Shown one piece after another: positions 33,137 through 42,025 of a DNA stretch of 52,290 nt (the first letter of the stretch is position 1; the number at the start of each line of letters is the position of its first letter). The notes under the pieces were generated by a model. It searched no databases, was not told the origin of the DNA, and saw only the letters and a list, made by a program, of their open reading frames with translations. The position numbers were made by a program, and so were the translations under genes. The DNA comes from Candidatus Fonsibacter lacus (GTDB lineage: Bacteria > Pseudomonadota > Alphaproteobacteria > Pelagibacterales > Pelagibacteraceae), in assembly GCA_010021145.1 (NCBI GenBank), contig RGRP01000001.1, positions 1-52,290 on the forward strand, in the 5' to 3' direction.

Positions 33137-34133
33137 TAAAGATAGATTAAGAATAATAAAATTTTTTCTTAAAAAAAATTATATAGAAAATAGCAAAATA
33201 AAAGAAATCAAAGGTGATGCTTCTTTTAGAAAATATTTTAGAGTATATCAAAAAGATAAATCTTATATTCTTGCTTCTGCAGAAAAAGAAAAAAAATCTA
33301 ATATTTTAAATTATGTTCTTATAAACAAGTTTTTAAGTGAACGAGGAATTAATACACCGCAAGTCATCGATTATGATTATAAAAATGGCTTAGCTTTATT
33401 ACAAGATTTAGGTGATAAAACTTATCTTCAATTAATCAGAAAATCTAAAAATAAATTTCGCATTTATCAATCATTAATTAAATATTTAGTTAAATTACAA
33501 AGAATAAATTTTAGAACTAATTTATTTCGATTTAAAAAATATAATTTTAGAATTTTAAAAAGAGAAATAGATTTATTTTTTATTTGGTATTTGCCTCATG
33601 TACTTAAATTAAAAAATAATTCTAAAATTAAAAAATTAAGACAATTATTGTTATCAATTTTAAAGAACAATTTTATTAAGAATAATTATTTTGTTCATAG
33701 AGATTTTCACGTCTCAAATATGATGGTACATAAAGAAGGATCTAAAAATAAAATCGGCATAATTGATAGTCAAGATGCTTTGATTGGTTCTAGAGCTTAT
33801 GACGTACTTTCTTTGATAGACGATGTAAGGATCAAAACTAGTTATGATTTAAAGAAAAAGTTATTGAATTATTATTTGTTATTAGCCAAGAAAGAAAAGC
33901 ACTTTGATATTAAACAATTTAAAAAAGAATTTTCTATTCTATCAGTGCAAAGAGCTATTAAAATTATTGGAATATTTTCAAGGCTTTTTAAGCGAGACAA
34001 GAAAAGTAAATATTTAAAATTAATTCCTTACACTTGGACAATACTTAATAAAAGGTTAGAAGATCCAATATTTAAAGAGGTAAGAATTATCATTAATCGG
34101 CAAATTAAATTAAGATCTAAGAATGTTAATTGA
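33129..34133 (+). CDS. Phosphotransferase, AmgK/COG3178-like sugar kinase
   Basis: A 334-residue aminoglycoside-phosphotransferase-fold protein with the catalytic loop VHRDFHVSNMMVH (about 193-205) and metal site IGIIDSQDALIGS (about 213). Members beside tsaE in Alphaproteobacteria correspond to AmgK, the anomeric kinase for N-acetylmuramate/N-acetylglucosamine in peptidoglycan recycling. The usual next gene, the MurU-type nucleotidyltransferase, is missing, and lysS overlaps the end by 11 bases instead. The sugar-kinase role is inferred from position and family. Confidence 0.75.
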   Translation: MINKDRLRIIKFFLKKNYIENSKIKEIKGDASFRKYFRVYQKDKSYILASAEKEKKSNILNYVLINKFLSERGINTPQVIDYDYKNGLALLQDLGDKTYLQLIRKSKNKFRIYQSLIKYLVKLQRINFRTNLFRFKKYNFRILKREIDLFFIWYLPHVLKLKNNSKIKKLRQLLLSILKNNFIKNNYFVHRDFHVSNMMVHKEGSKNKIGIIDSQDALIGSRAYDVLSLIDDVRIKTSYDLKKKLLNYYLLLAKKEKHFDIKQFKKEFSILSVQRAIKIIGIFSRLFKRDKKSKYLKLIPYTWTILNKRLEDPIFKEVRIIINRQIKLRSKNVN

Positions 34134-35691
34134 TAAAAAGTTTTTTGAAGACTCAGAAGCTTGGCCTTTTGCTGAATCCAGAGAGATATTAAAAAAAAGA
34201 TTAAAAATAATAGAAAAAAAGGGTTACGTTTTATTTCAAACAGGTTACGGACCAAGTGGACTTCCTCATATTGGAACATTCGGAGAGGTTTGTAGAACCA
34301 CTATGGTTATGAATGCTTTCCAAAAATTATCTAATATTCCAGTTAAATTATATACATTTTCAGATGATATGGATGGGCTTAGAAAAGTTCCAGATAACAT
34401 TCCAAATAAATCAATTCTGGAAAATAATTTAAATAAACCGTTAACAGCAATTCCAGATCCTTTTAAAAAATTTAAGAGTTTTGGAGAGCATAATAACAAT
34501 ATGTTAAAAAAATTTTTAGATGAATTTAATTTTAAATATGAATTTAAAAGTTCAACTGATCTTTATACCAAAGGTGATTTTGATGAAGCACTGACTCAAG
34601 TTTTAAAAAACTATCAAAAAATTATGGACGTAGTTCTACCAACGCTTGGTCCAGAGAGAAGAAAAACTTACAGTCCTTTTTTGCCTATATGTCCTGAGAC
34701 AGGAAAAGTATTAGAAGTTGCCATAGTTGATATAAATTTAGATAGCAAAACTATTATATATCAAAATGGAAATAAAAAAGTTGAAACAAAAATTACAGGA
34801 GGGGCATGCAAATTACAGTGGAAAGTAGATTGGGCAATGCGTTGGTTTGCTCTTGGAGTTGACTTTGAAATGTATGGAAAAGATTTAATTCCAAGCGCGG
34901 AATTATCAAATAAAATTTGTAAAATCTTAGGAGGTACACCGCCAGCTGGATTTGCCTATGAATTATTTTTAGACGAGAATGGAGAAAAAATTTCTAAATC
35001 AAAGGGCAACGGAATTACAATTGAACAATGGTTAAAATATGCATCTCCTGAAAGTTTGTCTCTGTACATGTATCAAAATCCGACAAGAGCTAAAAAATTA
35101 TATTTTCAAGTTATTCCAAAGGCAGTTGATGAATATCTTTCTTTCTTAGAAAAATTTGACAAACAAGAGGTAAAAGAAAAATTAGGAAATCCAGTTTGGC
35201 ATGTTCATAATGGCAATCCACCAAAAGAGAAAATAATTATCTCTTTTAATATTCTGCTGAATTTAGTGAGTGTTAGTAATACAGATAAGGAAGAAGTTAT
35301 TTGGAAATTTATTAAGAACTTTAGTCCAAATTTAGTTAAAGAAAATCACCCCATTCTTGCAAAATTAATTTTAAATGCAATTAATTATTTTAATGATGTT
35401 GTGAAAGTAAATAAAAAATTTAGAAAGCCAGATCCAGCTGAAAAAAAAGCATTGCAAGATCTAGCTGAGCAAATTTCTAAAATGAGTCCAACTTTACAGC
35501 CAGAGGAAATGCAAACCATCGTTTATTCTGTTGGCAAGACTCATTATTCAAAAGAAAGATTAAGAGAGTGGTTTAAAATGATTTATGAAGTGCTTTTTGG
35601 AGATGAACAAGGTCCGAGAATGGGATCTTTTATAAGTTTTTATGGTATTAAAGAAACAGTGAACTTAATTAATAAGTCTATCAATGATTAA
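34123..35691 (+). CDS. lysS: Lysyl-tRNA synthetase, class I
   Basis: Charges tRNA-Lys. The 522-residue protein is the archaeal-type class I enzyme also used by many Alphaproteobacteria: HIGH-type motif GPSGLPHIGTFGE (about 43-55) and KMSKS-type motif KISKSKGN (about 288-295), with WKVDWAMRW between them and a helical anticodon-binding C-terminal domain. No class II lysS is in the window. It overlaps the preceding kinase gene by 11 bases; pyrD follows after 8 bases. Confidence 0.96.
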   Translation: MLIDKKFFEDSEAWPFAESREILKKRLKIIEKKGYVLFQTGYGPSGLPHIGTFGEVCRTTMVMNAFQKLSNIPVKLYTFSDDMDGLRKVPDNIPNKSILENNLNKPLTAIPDPFKKFKSFGEHNNNMLKKFLDEFNFKYEFKSSTDLYTKGDFDEALTQVLKNYQKIMDVVLPTLGPERRKTYSPFLPICPETGKVLEVAIVDINLDSKTIIYQNGNKKVETKITGGACKLQWKVDWAMRWFALGVDFEMYGKDLIPSAELSNKICKILGGTPPAGFAYELFLDENGEKISKSKGNGITIEQWLKYASPESLSLYMYQNPTRAKKLYFQVIPKAVDEYLSFLEKFDKQEVKEKLGNPVWHVHNGNPPKEKIIISFNILLNLVSVSNTDKEEVIWKFIKNFSPNLVKENHPILAKLILNAINYFNDVVKVNKKFRKPDPAEKKALQDLAEQISKMSPTLQPEEMQTIVYSVGKTHYSKERLREWFKMIYEVLFGDEQGPRMGSFISFYGIKETVNLINKSIND

Positions 35692-35699
35692 TCATAAAA

Positions 35700-36746
35700 A
35701 TGAATTATCAGATTATTAATTCTTTTATTAATAAGCTTGATCCAGAACTTGCTCATTCCTTAGCTATTCAATTTTTAAAAAATCTTTATATCCCACTTTT
35801 TCAATCAAAAGATGATGAGATTTTAAAGATTAATATTTTTGGAAAAGAATTTTTAAATCCAATAGGTCTCGCGGCTGGATTTGATAAGAATGCAGAAGTA
35901 TATGATAAAATGTTTGCGCTTGGGTTTGGTTATGCAGAGGTTGGCACAGTTACTCCAAGACCCCAAGAAGGCAATTCAAAGCCAAGAGTTTTTAGATTAG
36001 TAGAAGATGAAGCGATCATTAATCGTTTGGGTTTTCCAAGTCAGGGCTTAGTAAAAATTAAAAGCAGAATTGAAACTAAAAGAGTAGAGGGAATTTTAGG
36101 GATTAATATAGGACCAAATAAAGATAGCGTATCACGTATTGATGATTACGTAGAATGTTTTAAAAATTTTCATAATTTGTGTAGTTATATATGTATAAAT
36201 ATTTCATCACCTAACACTGAGAATTTAAGAAATTTTCATGAACAAGATAATTTAAAAAAATTATTAAGTGAAATTTTTAATATAAAAAAAACTTTAAGCA
36301 GTAAAACGCCTGTTCTTTTAAAGATATCACCAGATATCAATGATGTTGATATTGATATGATTTGTAAAAATATTTTAGAATTTAATTTAGATGGATTAGT
36401 TTTAACCAATACATCTGTAAAACTAAGAGAAGATTTAATTAATAAACAAAAAAATGAAACAGGTGGTTTATCAGGAGCTCCAATTAAAGAAACTTCTAAT
36501 TTAATTATTAAAAAATTTTTTAAAATTATTAAAACAAGAGTACCAATTATTGGCGTGGGTGGAATTGATTCAGGAATTTCTGCTTATGAAAAAATAAGAG
36601 CAGGCGCTTCTTTATTGCAACTTTATACAGGCCTAGTTTATAAGGGCCCTTTTGTTGTAACGTCAATTAAACAAGAATTAGCCAGACTTTTGAGAAGAGA
36701 TGGTTTCTCTTCTTTACAAAAAGCGGTAGGCGTTGACAGCGAATAA
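35700..36746 (+). CDS. pyrD: Dihydroorotate dehydrogenase (quinone), class 2
   Basis: PyrD oxidises dihydroorotate to orotate at the membrane using ubiquinone, in pyrimidine synthesis. The 348-residue FMN protein has the class 2 N-terminal membrane-associated helices, NPIGLAAGFDKNAEVYD (about 52-68), GTVTPRPQEGN, the catalytic-serine-containing NISSPNTENLR (about 165-175) and GVGGIDSG (about 282). Its 3' end overlaps the convergent DUF3429 gene by 33 bases. Confidence 0.96.
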   Translation: MNYQIINSFINKLDPELAHSLAIQFLKNLYIPLFQSKDDEILKINIFGKEFLNPIGLAAGFDKNAEVYDKMFALGFGYAEVGTVTPRPQEGNSKPRVFRLVEDEAIINRLGFPSQGLVKIKSRIETKRVEGILGINIGPNKDSVSRIDDYVECFKNFHNLCSYICINISSPNTENLRNFHEQDNLKKLLSEIFNIKKTLSSKTPVLLKISPDINDVDIDMICKNILEFNLDGLVLTNTSVKLREDLINKQKNETGGLSGAPIKETSNLIIKKFFKIIKTRVPIIGVGGIDSGISAYEKIRAGASLLQLYTGLVYKGPFVVTSIKQELARLLRRDGFSSLQKAVGVDSE

Positions 36747-37163
36747 ATTAATTATCAAAGTTAAAATTACTAAAAAAGTTAATCGTTTTCTAAGATTTAA
36801 ATACCAGGCATTACTCGATTCAGAAAATATTTTTCCATCTATAAAATTGGTTGAAAAGAATAAGATCATATAGATTGCAATTTTTATGTCTTGATTTGAA
36901 AAAAAATCTAAAATGAAAGAAAAAACTGGAACTAAAACACTCAAAGTTAATAATAAATTTCTGTTATTAGAAATATTGCTATTTAAAATTTTACTCCATT
37001 GGCTACCACAAAGAAAAGATAGGATTATATTTGCATAGAATAAATAAACATCCACAACATAGTTATTAAAATTTGAAATAAAAAAAATGATTGTAAGTGC
37101 AAAAAAAGGGATAAGGCCAAGATATCCTAAAATGGTTGCTAATTTTTTTTTCTCTATTGGCAT
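36714..37163 (-). CDS. DUF3429 family membrane protein
   Basis: A 149-residue protein with four to five membrane helices. The N-terminal LGYLGLIPFF (about 12-21), the YANIILSFLCGSQW segment (about 43-56) and the short YLNLRKRLT near the end match the DUF3429 pattern (LGxxGLIPF, A-x-Y-x-x-I-SFLGG-x-x-W). Function is unknown. It is 2 bases after the TauE-like gene and likely cotranscribed with it. The last 11 codons lie antisense to pyrD. Confidence 0.8.
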   Translation of the reverse strand: MPIEKKKLATILGYLGLIPFFALTIIFFISNFNNYVVDVYLFYANIILSFLCGSQWSKILNSNISNNRNLLLTLSVLVPVFSFILDFFSNQDIKIAIYMILFFSTNFIDGKIFSESSNAWYLNLRKRLTFLVILTLIINLFAVNAYRFL

Positions 37164-37165
37164 AA

Positions 37166-38224
37166 TTAGTATTTTAATTTTTTAAAAATAAATGAGCTGA
37201 AATATCCAATTAATAAAGCTAGTCCCACAGCAGTTAATGCATATAATATTGGGCTTGTATTTACAAATTGATAAATAAAATCTTGAAAAAAATTTAAATG
37301 ATCTTGGCTTTCTATTTTTTTAAAAATTTTAAATTTTAATTCTTCTACAAATAAAGAATAGCCAAATTTTAATCCGAAAATCATAATGATAATAGACATT
37401 AAAATTCTAAGTTCTTCATTCTTTAAATTCATTCCAAGTCTCGTTCCTAGTTGTACCCCAACAACTGAACCAAGCATAAGAATAGAAACTAAAATAAGAT
37501 CAATATTATGATTAGTAATGGCATGAAAGAAAGTTACAAATGTCATAACAAAAATCATCACAAATAAAGATGTTCCAGGAACAAGCTTAGAGGGCATGCC
37601 AAGAACATAAATCATCACAGGAATTAAAATGAATGCTCCTCCCACACCCATCATCGATGAAATAACTCCAATCAAAAATCCAAAAAATATTGGCGGAATA
37701 ATACTAATGTATAGTCTTGAAGAATTCATTCTAACCTTAAAAGGAAGTCCATGAATCCATGTATGTTTACGGAGTTTTCGTTTTATAAATTTTTTATTTT
37801 TTATTCTGCGAAATTCAGCAAGACTTTCAATAAACATTAAAAGTCCAAAACTAGTTAATAATACAAAATATAATATTGAAGTAATGGTATTAATTTTTCC
37901 AATTTGAATTAATAATTTAATAAAATAAATACCAATAGTTGCACCAAAAAATCCGCCACTTAAAATATAAAGACCCATTTTAATATCAACTTGTTTTTTA
38001 TACCAATGTGCAAATGTTCCAGAAACAGAAGATGCTAAAATGTTATTAGCTCCATTTGCTATGGCATGCATTGGCGGGATACCAAAAAAAATTAAAACAG
38101 GCGTCATCAAAAATCCTCCGCCAATACCAAGTAAACCACTTAAGAAACCTATGAACCCGCTGATTGATAATAAATATAAAATGTTAACATGAACCTCTAC
38201 AATTGGCAGATAAACTTGGAACAT
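37166..38224 (-). CDS. TauE/SafE family sulfite/organosulfonate exporter-like permease
   Basis: A 352-residue membrane protein with about eight or nine helices in two related halves. Each half starts with a family motif: GFLSGLLGIGGGFLMTPVL (about 22-40) and GVISSMMGVGGAFILIPVM (about 191-209). TauE/SafE proteins are proposed anion exporters for sulfite, sulfoacetate or similar; the substrate here is unknown. The cytoplasmic loop near residue 120-150 is basic. Palindromes lie just upstream of the start. Confidence 0.88.
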   Translation of the reverse strand: MFQVYLPIVEVHVNILYLLSISGFIGFLSGLLGIGGGFLMTPVLIFFGIPPMHAIANGANNILASSVSGTFAHWYKKQVDIKMGLYILSGGFFGATIGIYFIKLLIQIGKINTITSILYFVLLTSFGLLMFIESLAEFRRIKNKKFIKRKLRKHTWIHGLPFKVRMNSSRLYISIIPPIFFGFLIGVISSMMGVGGAFILIPVMIYVLGMPSKLVPGTSLFVMIFVMTFVTFFHAITNHNIDLILVSILMLGSVVGVQLGTRLGMNLKNEELRILMSIIIMIFGLKFGYSLFVEELKFKIFKKIESQDHLNFFQDFIYQFVNTSPILYALTAVGLALLIGYFSSFIFKKLKY

Positions 38225-38234
38225 GAGAATTTTA

Positions 38235-38254
38235 GGTTAACCAATAATTATTGG
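38235..38254. repeat. Overlapping palindromes upstream of the TauE-like gene
   Basis: GGTTAACC (38235-38242) overlaps the 14-base perfect palindrome CCAATAATTATTGG (38241-38254). A further small hairpin, CTTGT-AAAA-ACAAG, lies at 38261-38274. They sit 11-50 bases before the leftward start codon at 38224 and could be an operator. Confidence 0.4.
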
Positions 38255-38316
38255 ACTAATCTTGTAAAAACAAGAAATCAATTACTGCAAATAATCTAGG
38301 ATTTATAAGAAATATC

Positions 38317-38345
38317 TTGACGTAAATTCATCATCTAACTATATC
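38317..38345 (+). promoter_or_regulatory. Putative rpmB promoter
   Basis: TTGACG (38317-38322), exactly 17 bases, then TATATC (38340-38345). This is among the best sigma-70-like matches in the window. Downstream is a full AGGAG (38352-38356) five bases before the rpmB ATG, one of the few clear Shine-Dalgarno sequences here, which fixes the start. Confidence 0.55.
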
Positions 38346-38361
38346 CCTTGCAGGAGAAAAT

Positions 38362-38703
38362 ATGTCCAAACTTTGTGAACTGACAGGCAAACGACCACAA
38401 ACAGGTCATAACGTCAGCCATGCAAATAATAAAACTAAAAGAAGATTTTTTCCAAATCTTAAAAAAGTTTCTTTTAAAAGTGAAAAATTAAATCGTGATA
38501 TTCGTATAAAAATTTGCACGCGAGCAATTAAAGCGGTAGATTTTAGAGGTGGAATTGATGAGTTTTTGTTAAGAGCTAAAAATAAAAATTTGTCTCCTCG
38601 AGTTAAAAAGATAAGAAAACTTTTATTAACAATCGTTCCTCAAGTTAAGAAACCTAAAAAAGAAATTAAAGCTAAAAAAGAAACAAAAGCTAAAGTTAAT
38701 TAG
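38362..38703 (+). CDS. rpmB: 50S ribosomal protein L28
   Basis: L28 belongs to the large subunit near the exit site. The 113-residue basic protein has the L28 pattern: CELTGKRPQTGHNVSHANNKTKR split across residues 4-26, then RRFFPNL and SFKSEKLNRDIRIKICTRAIK. No zinc CxxC pair is present. A lysine-rich tail of about 20 residues makes it slightly longer than the usual alphaproteobacterial protein. A strong Shine-Dalgarno sequence and promoter precede it. Confidence 0.95.
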   Translation: MSKLCELTGKRPQTGHNVSHANNKTKRRFFPNLKKVSFKSEKLNRDIRIKICTRAIKAVDFRGGIDEFLLRAKNKNLSPRVKKIRKLLLTIVPQVKKPKKEIKAKKETKAKVN

Positions 38704-38708
38704 TCTTC

Positions 38709-39257
38709 TTGGCATATTCAAAAAAGATATTTTTATATTCGGCCGTAATGGCTATTGTTATCTGCGCTTCAAATTATCTAGTACAATTTCCTTTTTCGTA
38801 TTTTGGACTCCAAGAAATTTTAACCTGGGGGGCTTTTACATACCCAATTACTTTTTTAGTGACCGATCTTGCAAATAGGTTTTTTGGCAAAGAATTTGCT
38901 AAAAAGATTGTTGTTTTTGGATTTATACTTGGAATTATTTTTTCATTTATTTTAACTTTTGAAGAATTTAATTTAATCGTTTTAAGAATAGTTATTGCAT
39001 CTGGAGTGGCTTTTTTAGCAGGTCAGCTTTTAGATATTAGTGTATTTAATACTTTAAGAAATAAATTGTGGTTTATTCCTCCGCTTGTTTCTTCAATTCT
39101 TGGCTCAATATTAGATACGGTAGTATTTTTTAGTATAGCTTTTTATGGAACAGATTCTTCCTGGATTATATTAGCAGCGGGAGATCTGGCAGTTAAATTA
39201 TTTGTAGATTTTGCAATGTTACTGCCTTTTAGAATTGCAATTGCTAGGTTTAGTTAA
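38709..39257 (+). CDS. VUT/YhhQ family transporter (probable queuosine precursor uptake), TTG start
   Basis: A 182-residue protein with about six membrane helices. The N-terminal ASNYLVQFPFSYFG and TWGAFTYPITFLVTDLANR-like stretch (about 40-59) match YhhQ/COG1738, which imports the queuosine precursor preQ0/preQ1 in E. coli. The frame starts with TTG at 38709, five bases after rpmB; the next in-frame ATG (38748) would cut into the first membrane helix, so TTG is favoured. The end overlaps the convergent cobT stop by 8 bases. Confidence 0.85.
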   Translation: MAYSKKIFLYSAVMAIVICASNYLVQFPFSYFGLQEILTWGAFTYPITFLVTDLANRFFGKEFAKKIVVFGFILGIIFSFILTFEEFNLIVLRIVIASGVAFLAGQLLDISVFNTLRNKLWFIPPLVSSILGSILDTVVFFSIAFYGTDSSWIILAAGDLAVKLFVDFAMLLPFRIAIARFS

Positions 39258-41040
39258 TCGTTTTTTTTCTTTTTGGTTCTTCAATAAATAAATCTGCAAG
39301 TTGGTCAATTAAAGCATCTCCCAATTCTTGAACGTCGGCAATTTTTAGAGCTTTGCTATAATAGTTGGTAACGTCATGACCAATTCCAATAGCATTAATT
39401 TCAACATCTTTTTTATTTTCTATCCATTTTACAGTATTTTTTAAATGTTTCTCTAAATAGTTGCCCGGATTTACAGAAAGAGTTGAATCATCAACAGGAG
39501 CGCCATCAGAAATTACCATTAAGATTTTTCTCTCTTCGCTTCTATTTTTTAATCTTTGATAAGCCCATAAAATTGCTTCTCCATCTATATTTTCTTTTAG
39601 AATTCCTTCTTTTAACATTAAACCTAAATTATTTTTTCCTCTTCTCCACGGTGTATCGGCAGATTTATAAATGATGTGCGATAAATCGTTTAATCTTCCA
39701 GGATTATTTATTTTATTTTTTAACCACAGTTCTCTACTTTTTCCACCTTTCCAATTTAATGTCGTAAATCCTAATACTTCAACTTTTACAGAGCATCTTT
39801 CTAATGTGCGGGATAAAATATCAGCACAAATAGCAGCTATAGAAATAGGCCTGCCTCGCATTGATCCAGAATTATCAATCAATAAAGTGACTACCGTATC
39901 TTTAAAATTTGTATTTTTTTCCTTCTTGTAAGATAGGGAGTTATGGGGATCGATGATAACTCGGGTTAGTTTTGCTGTATCCAGCATTCCTTCCTCAAGA
40001 TCAAATTCCCAAGACCTATTTTGAAAGGCGAGTAGTTTTCTTTGTAATTTATTTGCAAGTCTAGAAATAAAGTTGTGAAAAGATTTTAACTGATTATCTA
40101 AATTTTCTCTAAATTTAATCATTTCACCAGGATCAATCATTTCTTCAGCATTAATAATTTTGTCAAATTTATTTGTAAAAATTTTATATTTAACTTCGCT
40201 ACTATTTTTTTTGATATTAGAAGATTTGATTTCATCATTTGAACTGTTCTCATCTTCAATTAAAGATTCTTGCTCACTTTGATTTGCATCAATTTCAACG
40301 TCGGGAATTACACTTTCGATATTAAAGTCTTGTTTATTAGAGTTTTTATCTTGGTTGATTTCATTATCATTTTGATCTTTAAGTTTATTTTCATTCTTTT
40401 GCTCATTATCATTATCAGTATTATTAGGAGTTAATTTTTCTTCTAATTTTAGGCTTTGAATAATCGAGTTTAGAATATTAGAGAATTTTTCTTGATCAGA
40501 AATATTTTTTTTTAATAAATCTAATTTATCTTTAATTTGGTCATCAATAATTTTATTCCAATTTTTTAAACTTTTCCTTTCCTCGATATTTAAATCTAGA
40601 TTAAGCAAGTGATTTGCCAAAATAATATCAAAGGCTTTTTCGATACTATTATAAGTCTCTTCACTTTGTTCGTTGAATTTTTTTTGATAATAGTTTTTAA
40701 AATTTAAATTTATTCCTGCAAAGTTTTCTGAACCTAATTTTTCATAGCGAATTTTTTCAGCACTTTTATAAATATTTTTTGCAATCATTCCTCTAGGTTC
40801 AAATTTTTTTAACAGTTCTGAATTGCTATATTTTATTTTTAAAGCCTCAGAATCTGCAAGAGCTCTAATATTTTGATATTCATCAATAGAATTGAAATTA
40901 ATCTTAGGAAGATTAATAATATTACTTTCCTTTGTCGTTGCGTCAGAGAATAAAATATTAAGATCTTGTTTTTTAGCTAATGCTTTGATGGTTGATGAGA
41001 TGGCTATTTTAAAATTTTCAGCCTGTTTTTCATTTTCCAT
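39250..41040 (-). CDS. cobT: CobT-like cobaltochelatase subunit (VWA domain)
   Basis: With CobS and CobN, CobT inserts cobalt in aerobic cobalamin synthesis. The 596-residue protein has an N-terminal helical domain, a very acidic Asn/Asp/Glu-rich middle (about 205-280) and a C-terminal von Willebrand A domain with the metal site LLIDNSGSMRG (DxSxS, about 389) and ISDGAPVDD (about 507). It overlaps cobS by 11 bases. No other cobalamin gene is in the window, and streamlined marine Alphaproteobacteria often keep cobST without making B12, so its substrate may differ. Confidence 0.88.
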   Translation of the reverse strand: MENEKQAENFKIAISSTIKALAKKQDLNILFSDATTKESNIINLPKINFNSIDEYQNIRALADSEALKIKYSNSELLKKFEPRGMIAKNIYKSAEKIRYEKLGSENFAGINLNFKNYYQKKFNEQSEETYNSIEKAFDIILANHLLNLDLNIEERKSLKNWNKIIDDQIKDKLDLLKKNISDQEKFSNILNSIIQSLKLEEKLTPNNTDNDNEQKNENKLKDQNDNEINQDKNSNKQDFNIESVIPDVEIDANQSEQESLIEDENSSNDEIKSSNIKKNSSEVKYKIFTNKFDKIINAEEMIDPGEMIKFRENLDNQLKSFHNFISRLANKLQRKLLAFQNRSWEFDLEEGMLDTAKLTRVIIDPHNSLSYKKEKNTNFKDTVVTLLIDNSGSMRGRPISIAAICADILSRTLERCSVKVEVLGFTTLNWKGGKSRELWLKNKINNPGRLNDLSHIIYKSADTPWRRGKNNLGLMLKEGILKENIDGEAILWAYQRLKNRSEERKILMVISDGAPVDDSTLSVNPGNYLEKHLKNTVKWIENKKDVEINAIGIGHDVTNYYSKALKIADVQELGDALIDQLADLFIEEPKRKKTIN

Positions 41041-42025
41041 TTTTAAGATTTATTTTTAAACTTGCAGTTGTTTCTGTAAGTTCTTTCGCAAAGCATCTTT
41101 GAAAATATTCTGCAATAATTGTTCTTTCCAATTCATCGCAACGATTTAAGAATGATATTCTAAAAGAATAACCAATATCGTTAAAAATTTTATAATTATC
41201 AGCCCACGTCATTACTGTTCTAGGGCTCATCACAGTTGAAATATCTCCGTTAGCAAGCCCAGATCTTGTTAGATCAGCAACTTGAATCATTTTCTGTGCG
41301 ATTTTTTTTCCTTCTGCGTTATTTAAATGAGGACATTTTGATAATACGATTTCCAGTTCACTCTCTTGTTTTAGATAATTGAGTGTTGTTACAATATTCC
41401 AACGATCCATTTGTCCTTGGTTAATTTGCTGAGTTCCATGATAAAGTCCCGAAGTGTCTCCAAGACCAATGGTATTTGCTGTTGCAAATAATCTAAAATA
41501 TTTATTTTGTTTAATTACTTTATTTTTATCAAGCAAAGTTAGTTTTCCTTCACTTTCAAGTAATCTTTGAATCACAAACATAACATCGGGTCTACCGGCG
41601 TCATACTCATCAAAAACTAAAGCCACAGGATTTTGAAGTGCCCAAGGCAAAATTCCCTCTCTAAATTCAGTAACTTGTTTATTATCTTTTATTACGATTG
41701 CATCTTTCCCTAAAAGATCAATCCTACTTACATGACTATCCAAATTTACTCTTATGCAAGGCCAATTTAATCTTGCCGCAACTTGCTCAATGTGAGTTGA
41801 TTTTCCTGTGCCGTGAAATCCTTGAATTAAAACTCTTTTATTAAAAACAAAGCCTGCAAGAATTGCAAGAGTTGTGTCACGATCAAACTTGTAAGCACTA
41901 TCCAGTTCAGGAACAAATTGATTTTTTTTTGAAAAACCTTCAACCGTCATATCTGTTTCGATATTAAAAGTTTGTTTTACAGAAATTTTTATATCAGGTA
42001 CGTTTTCAAAAATATTATTTTCCAT
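41030..42025 (-). CDS. cobS: CobS-like AAA+ ATPase (cobaltochelatase subunit)
   Basis: CobS is the AAA+ motor that works with the VWA protein CobT, in the manner of MoxR or BchI. The 331-residue protein has Walker A GFHGTGKST (about 69-77), RVNLDSHVSRIDLLGKD (about 93), Walker B ALVFDEYDAGR (about 131) and an ATANTIGLGD sensor-1 segment (about 173). It overlaps both neighbours, DnaJ-like (11 bases) and cobT (11 bases), so the three proteins are probably made together. Confidence 0.92.
   Translation of the reverse strand: MENNIFENVPDIKISVKQTFNIETDMTVEGFSKKNQFVPELDSAYKFDRDTTLAILAGFVFNKRVLIQGFHGTGKSTHIEQVAARLNWPCIRVNLDSHVSRIDLLGKDAIVIKDNKQVTEFREGILPWALQNPVALVFDEYDAGRPDVMFVIQRLLESEGKLTLLDKNKVIKQNKYFRLFATANTIGLGDTSGLYHGTQQINQGQMDRWNIVTTLNYLKQESELEIVLSKCPHLNNAEGKKIAQKMIQVADLTRSGLANGDISTVMSPRTVMTWADNYKIFNDIGYSFRISFLNRCDELERTIIAEYFQRCFAKELTETTASLKINLKNGK

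Noticed and set aside
40205..40445. Acidic low-complexity stretch in cobT as a repeat element
   Set aside because: It is the normal acidic linker of CobT, not a DNA repeat array.
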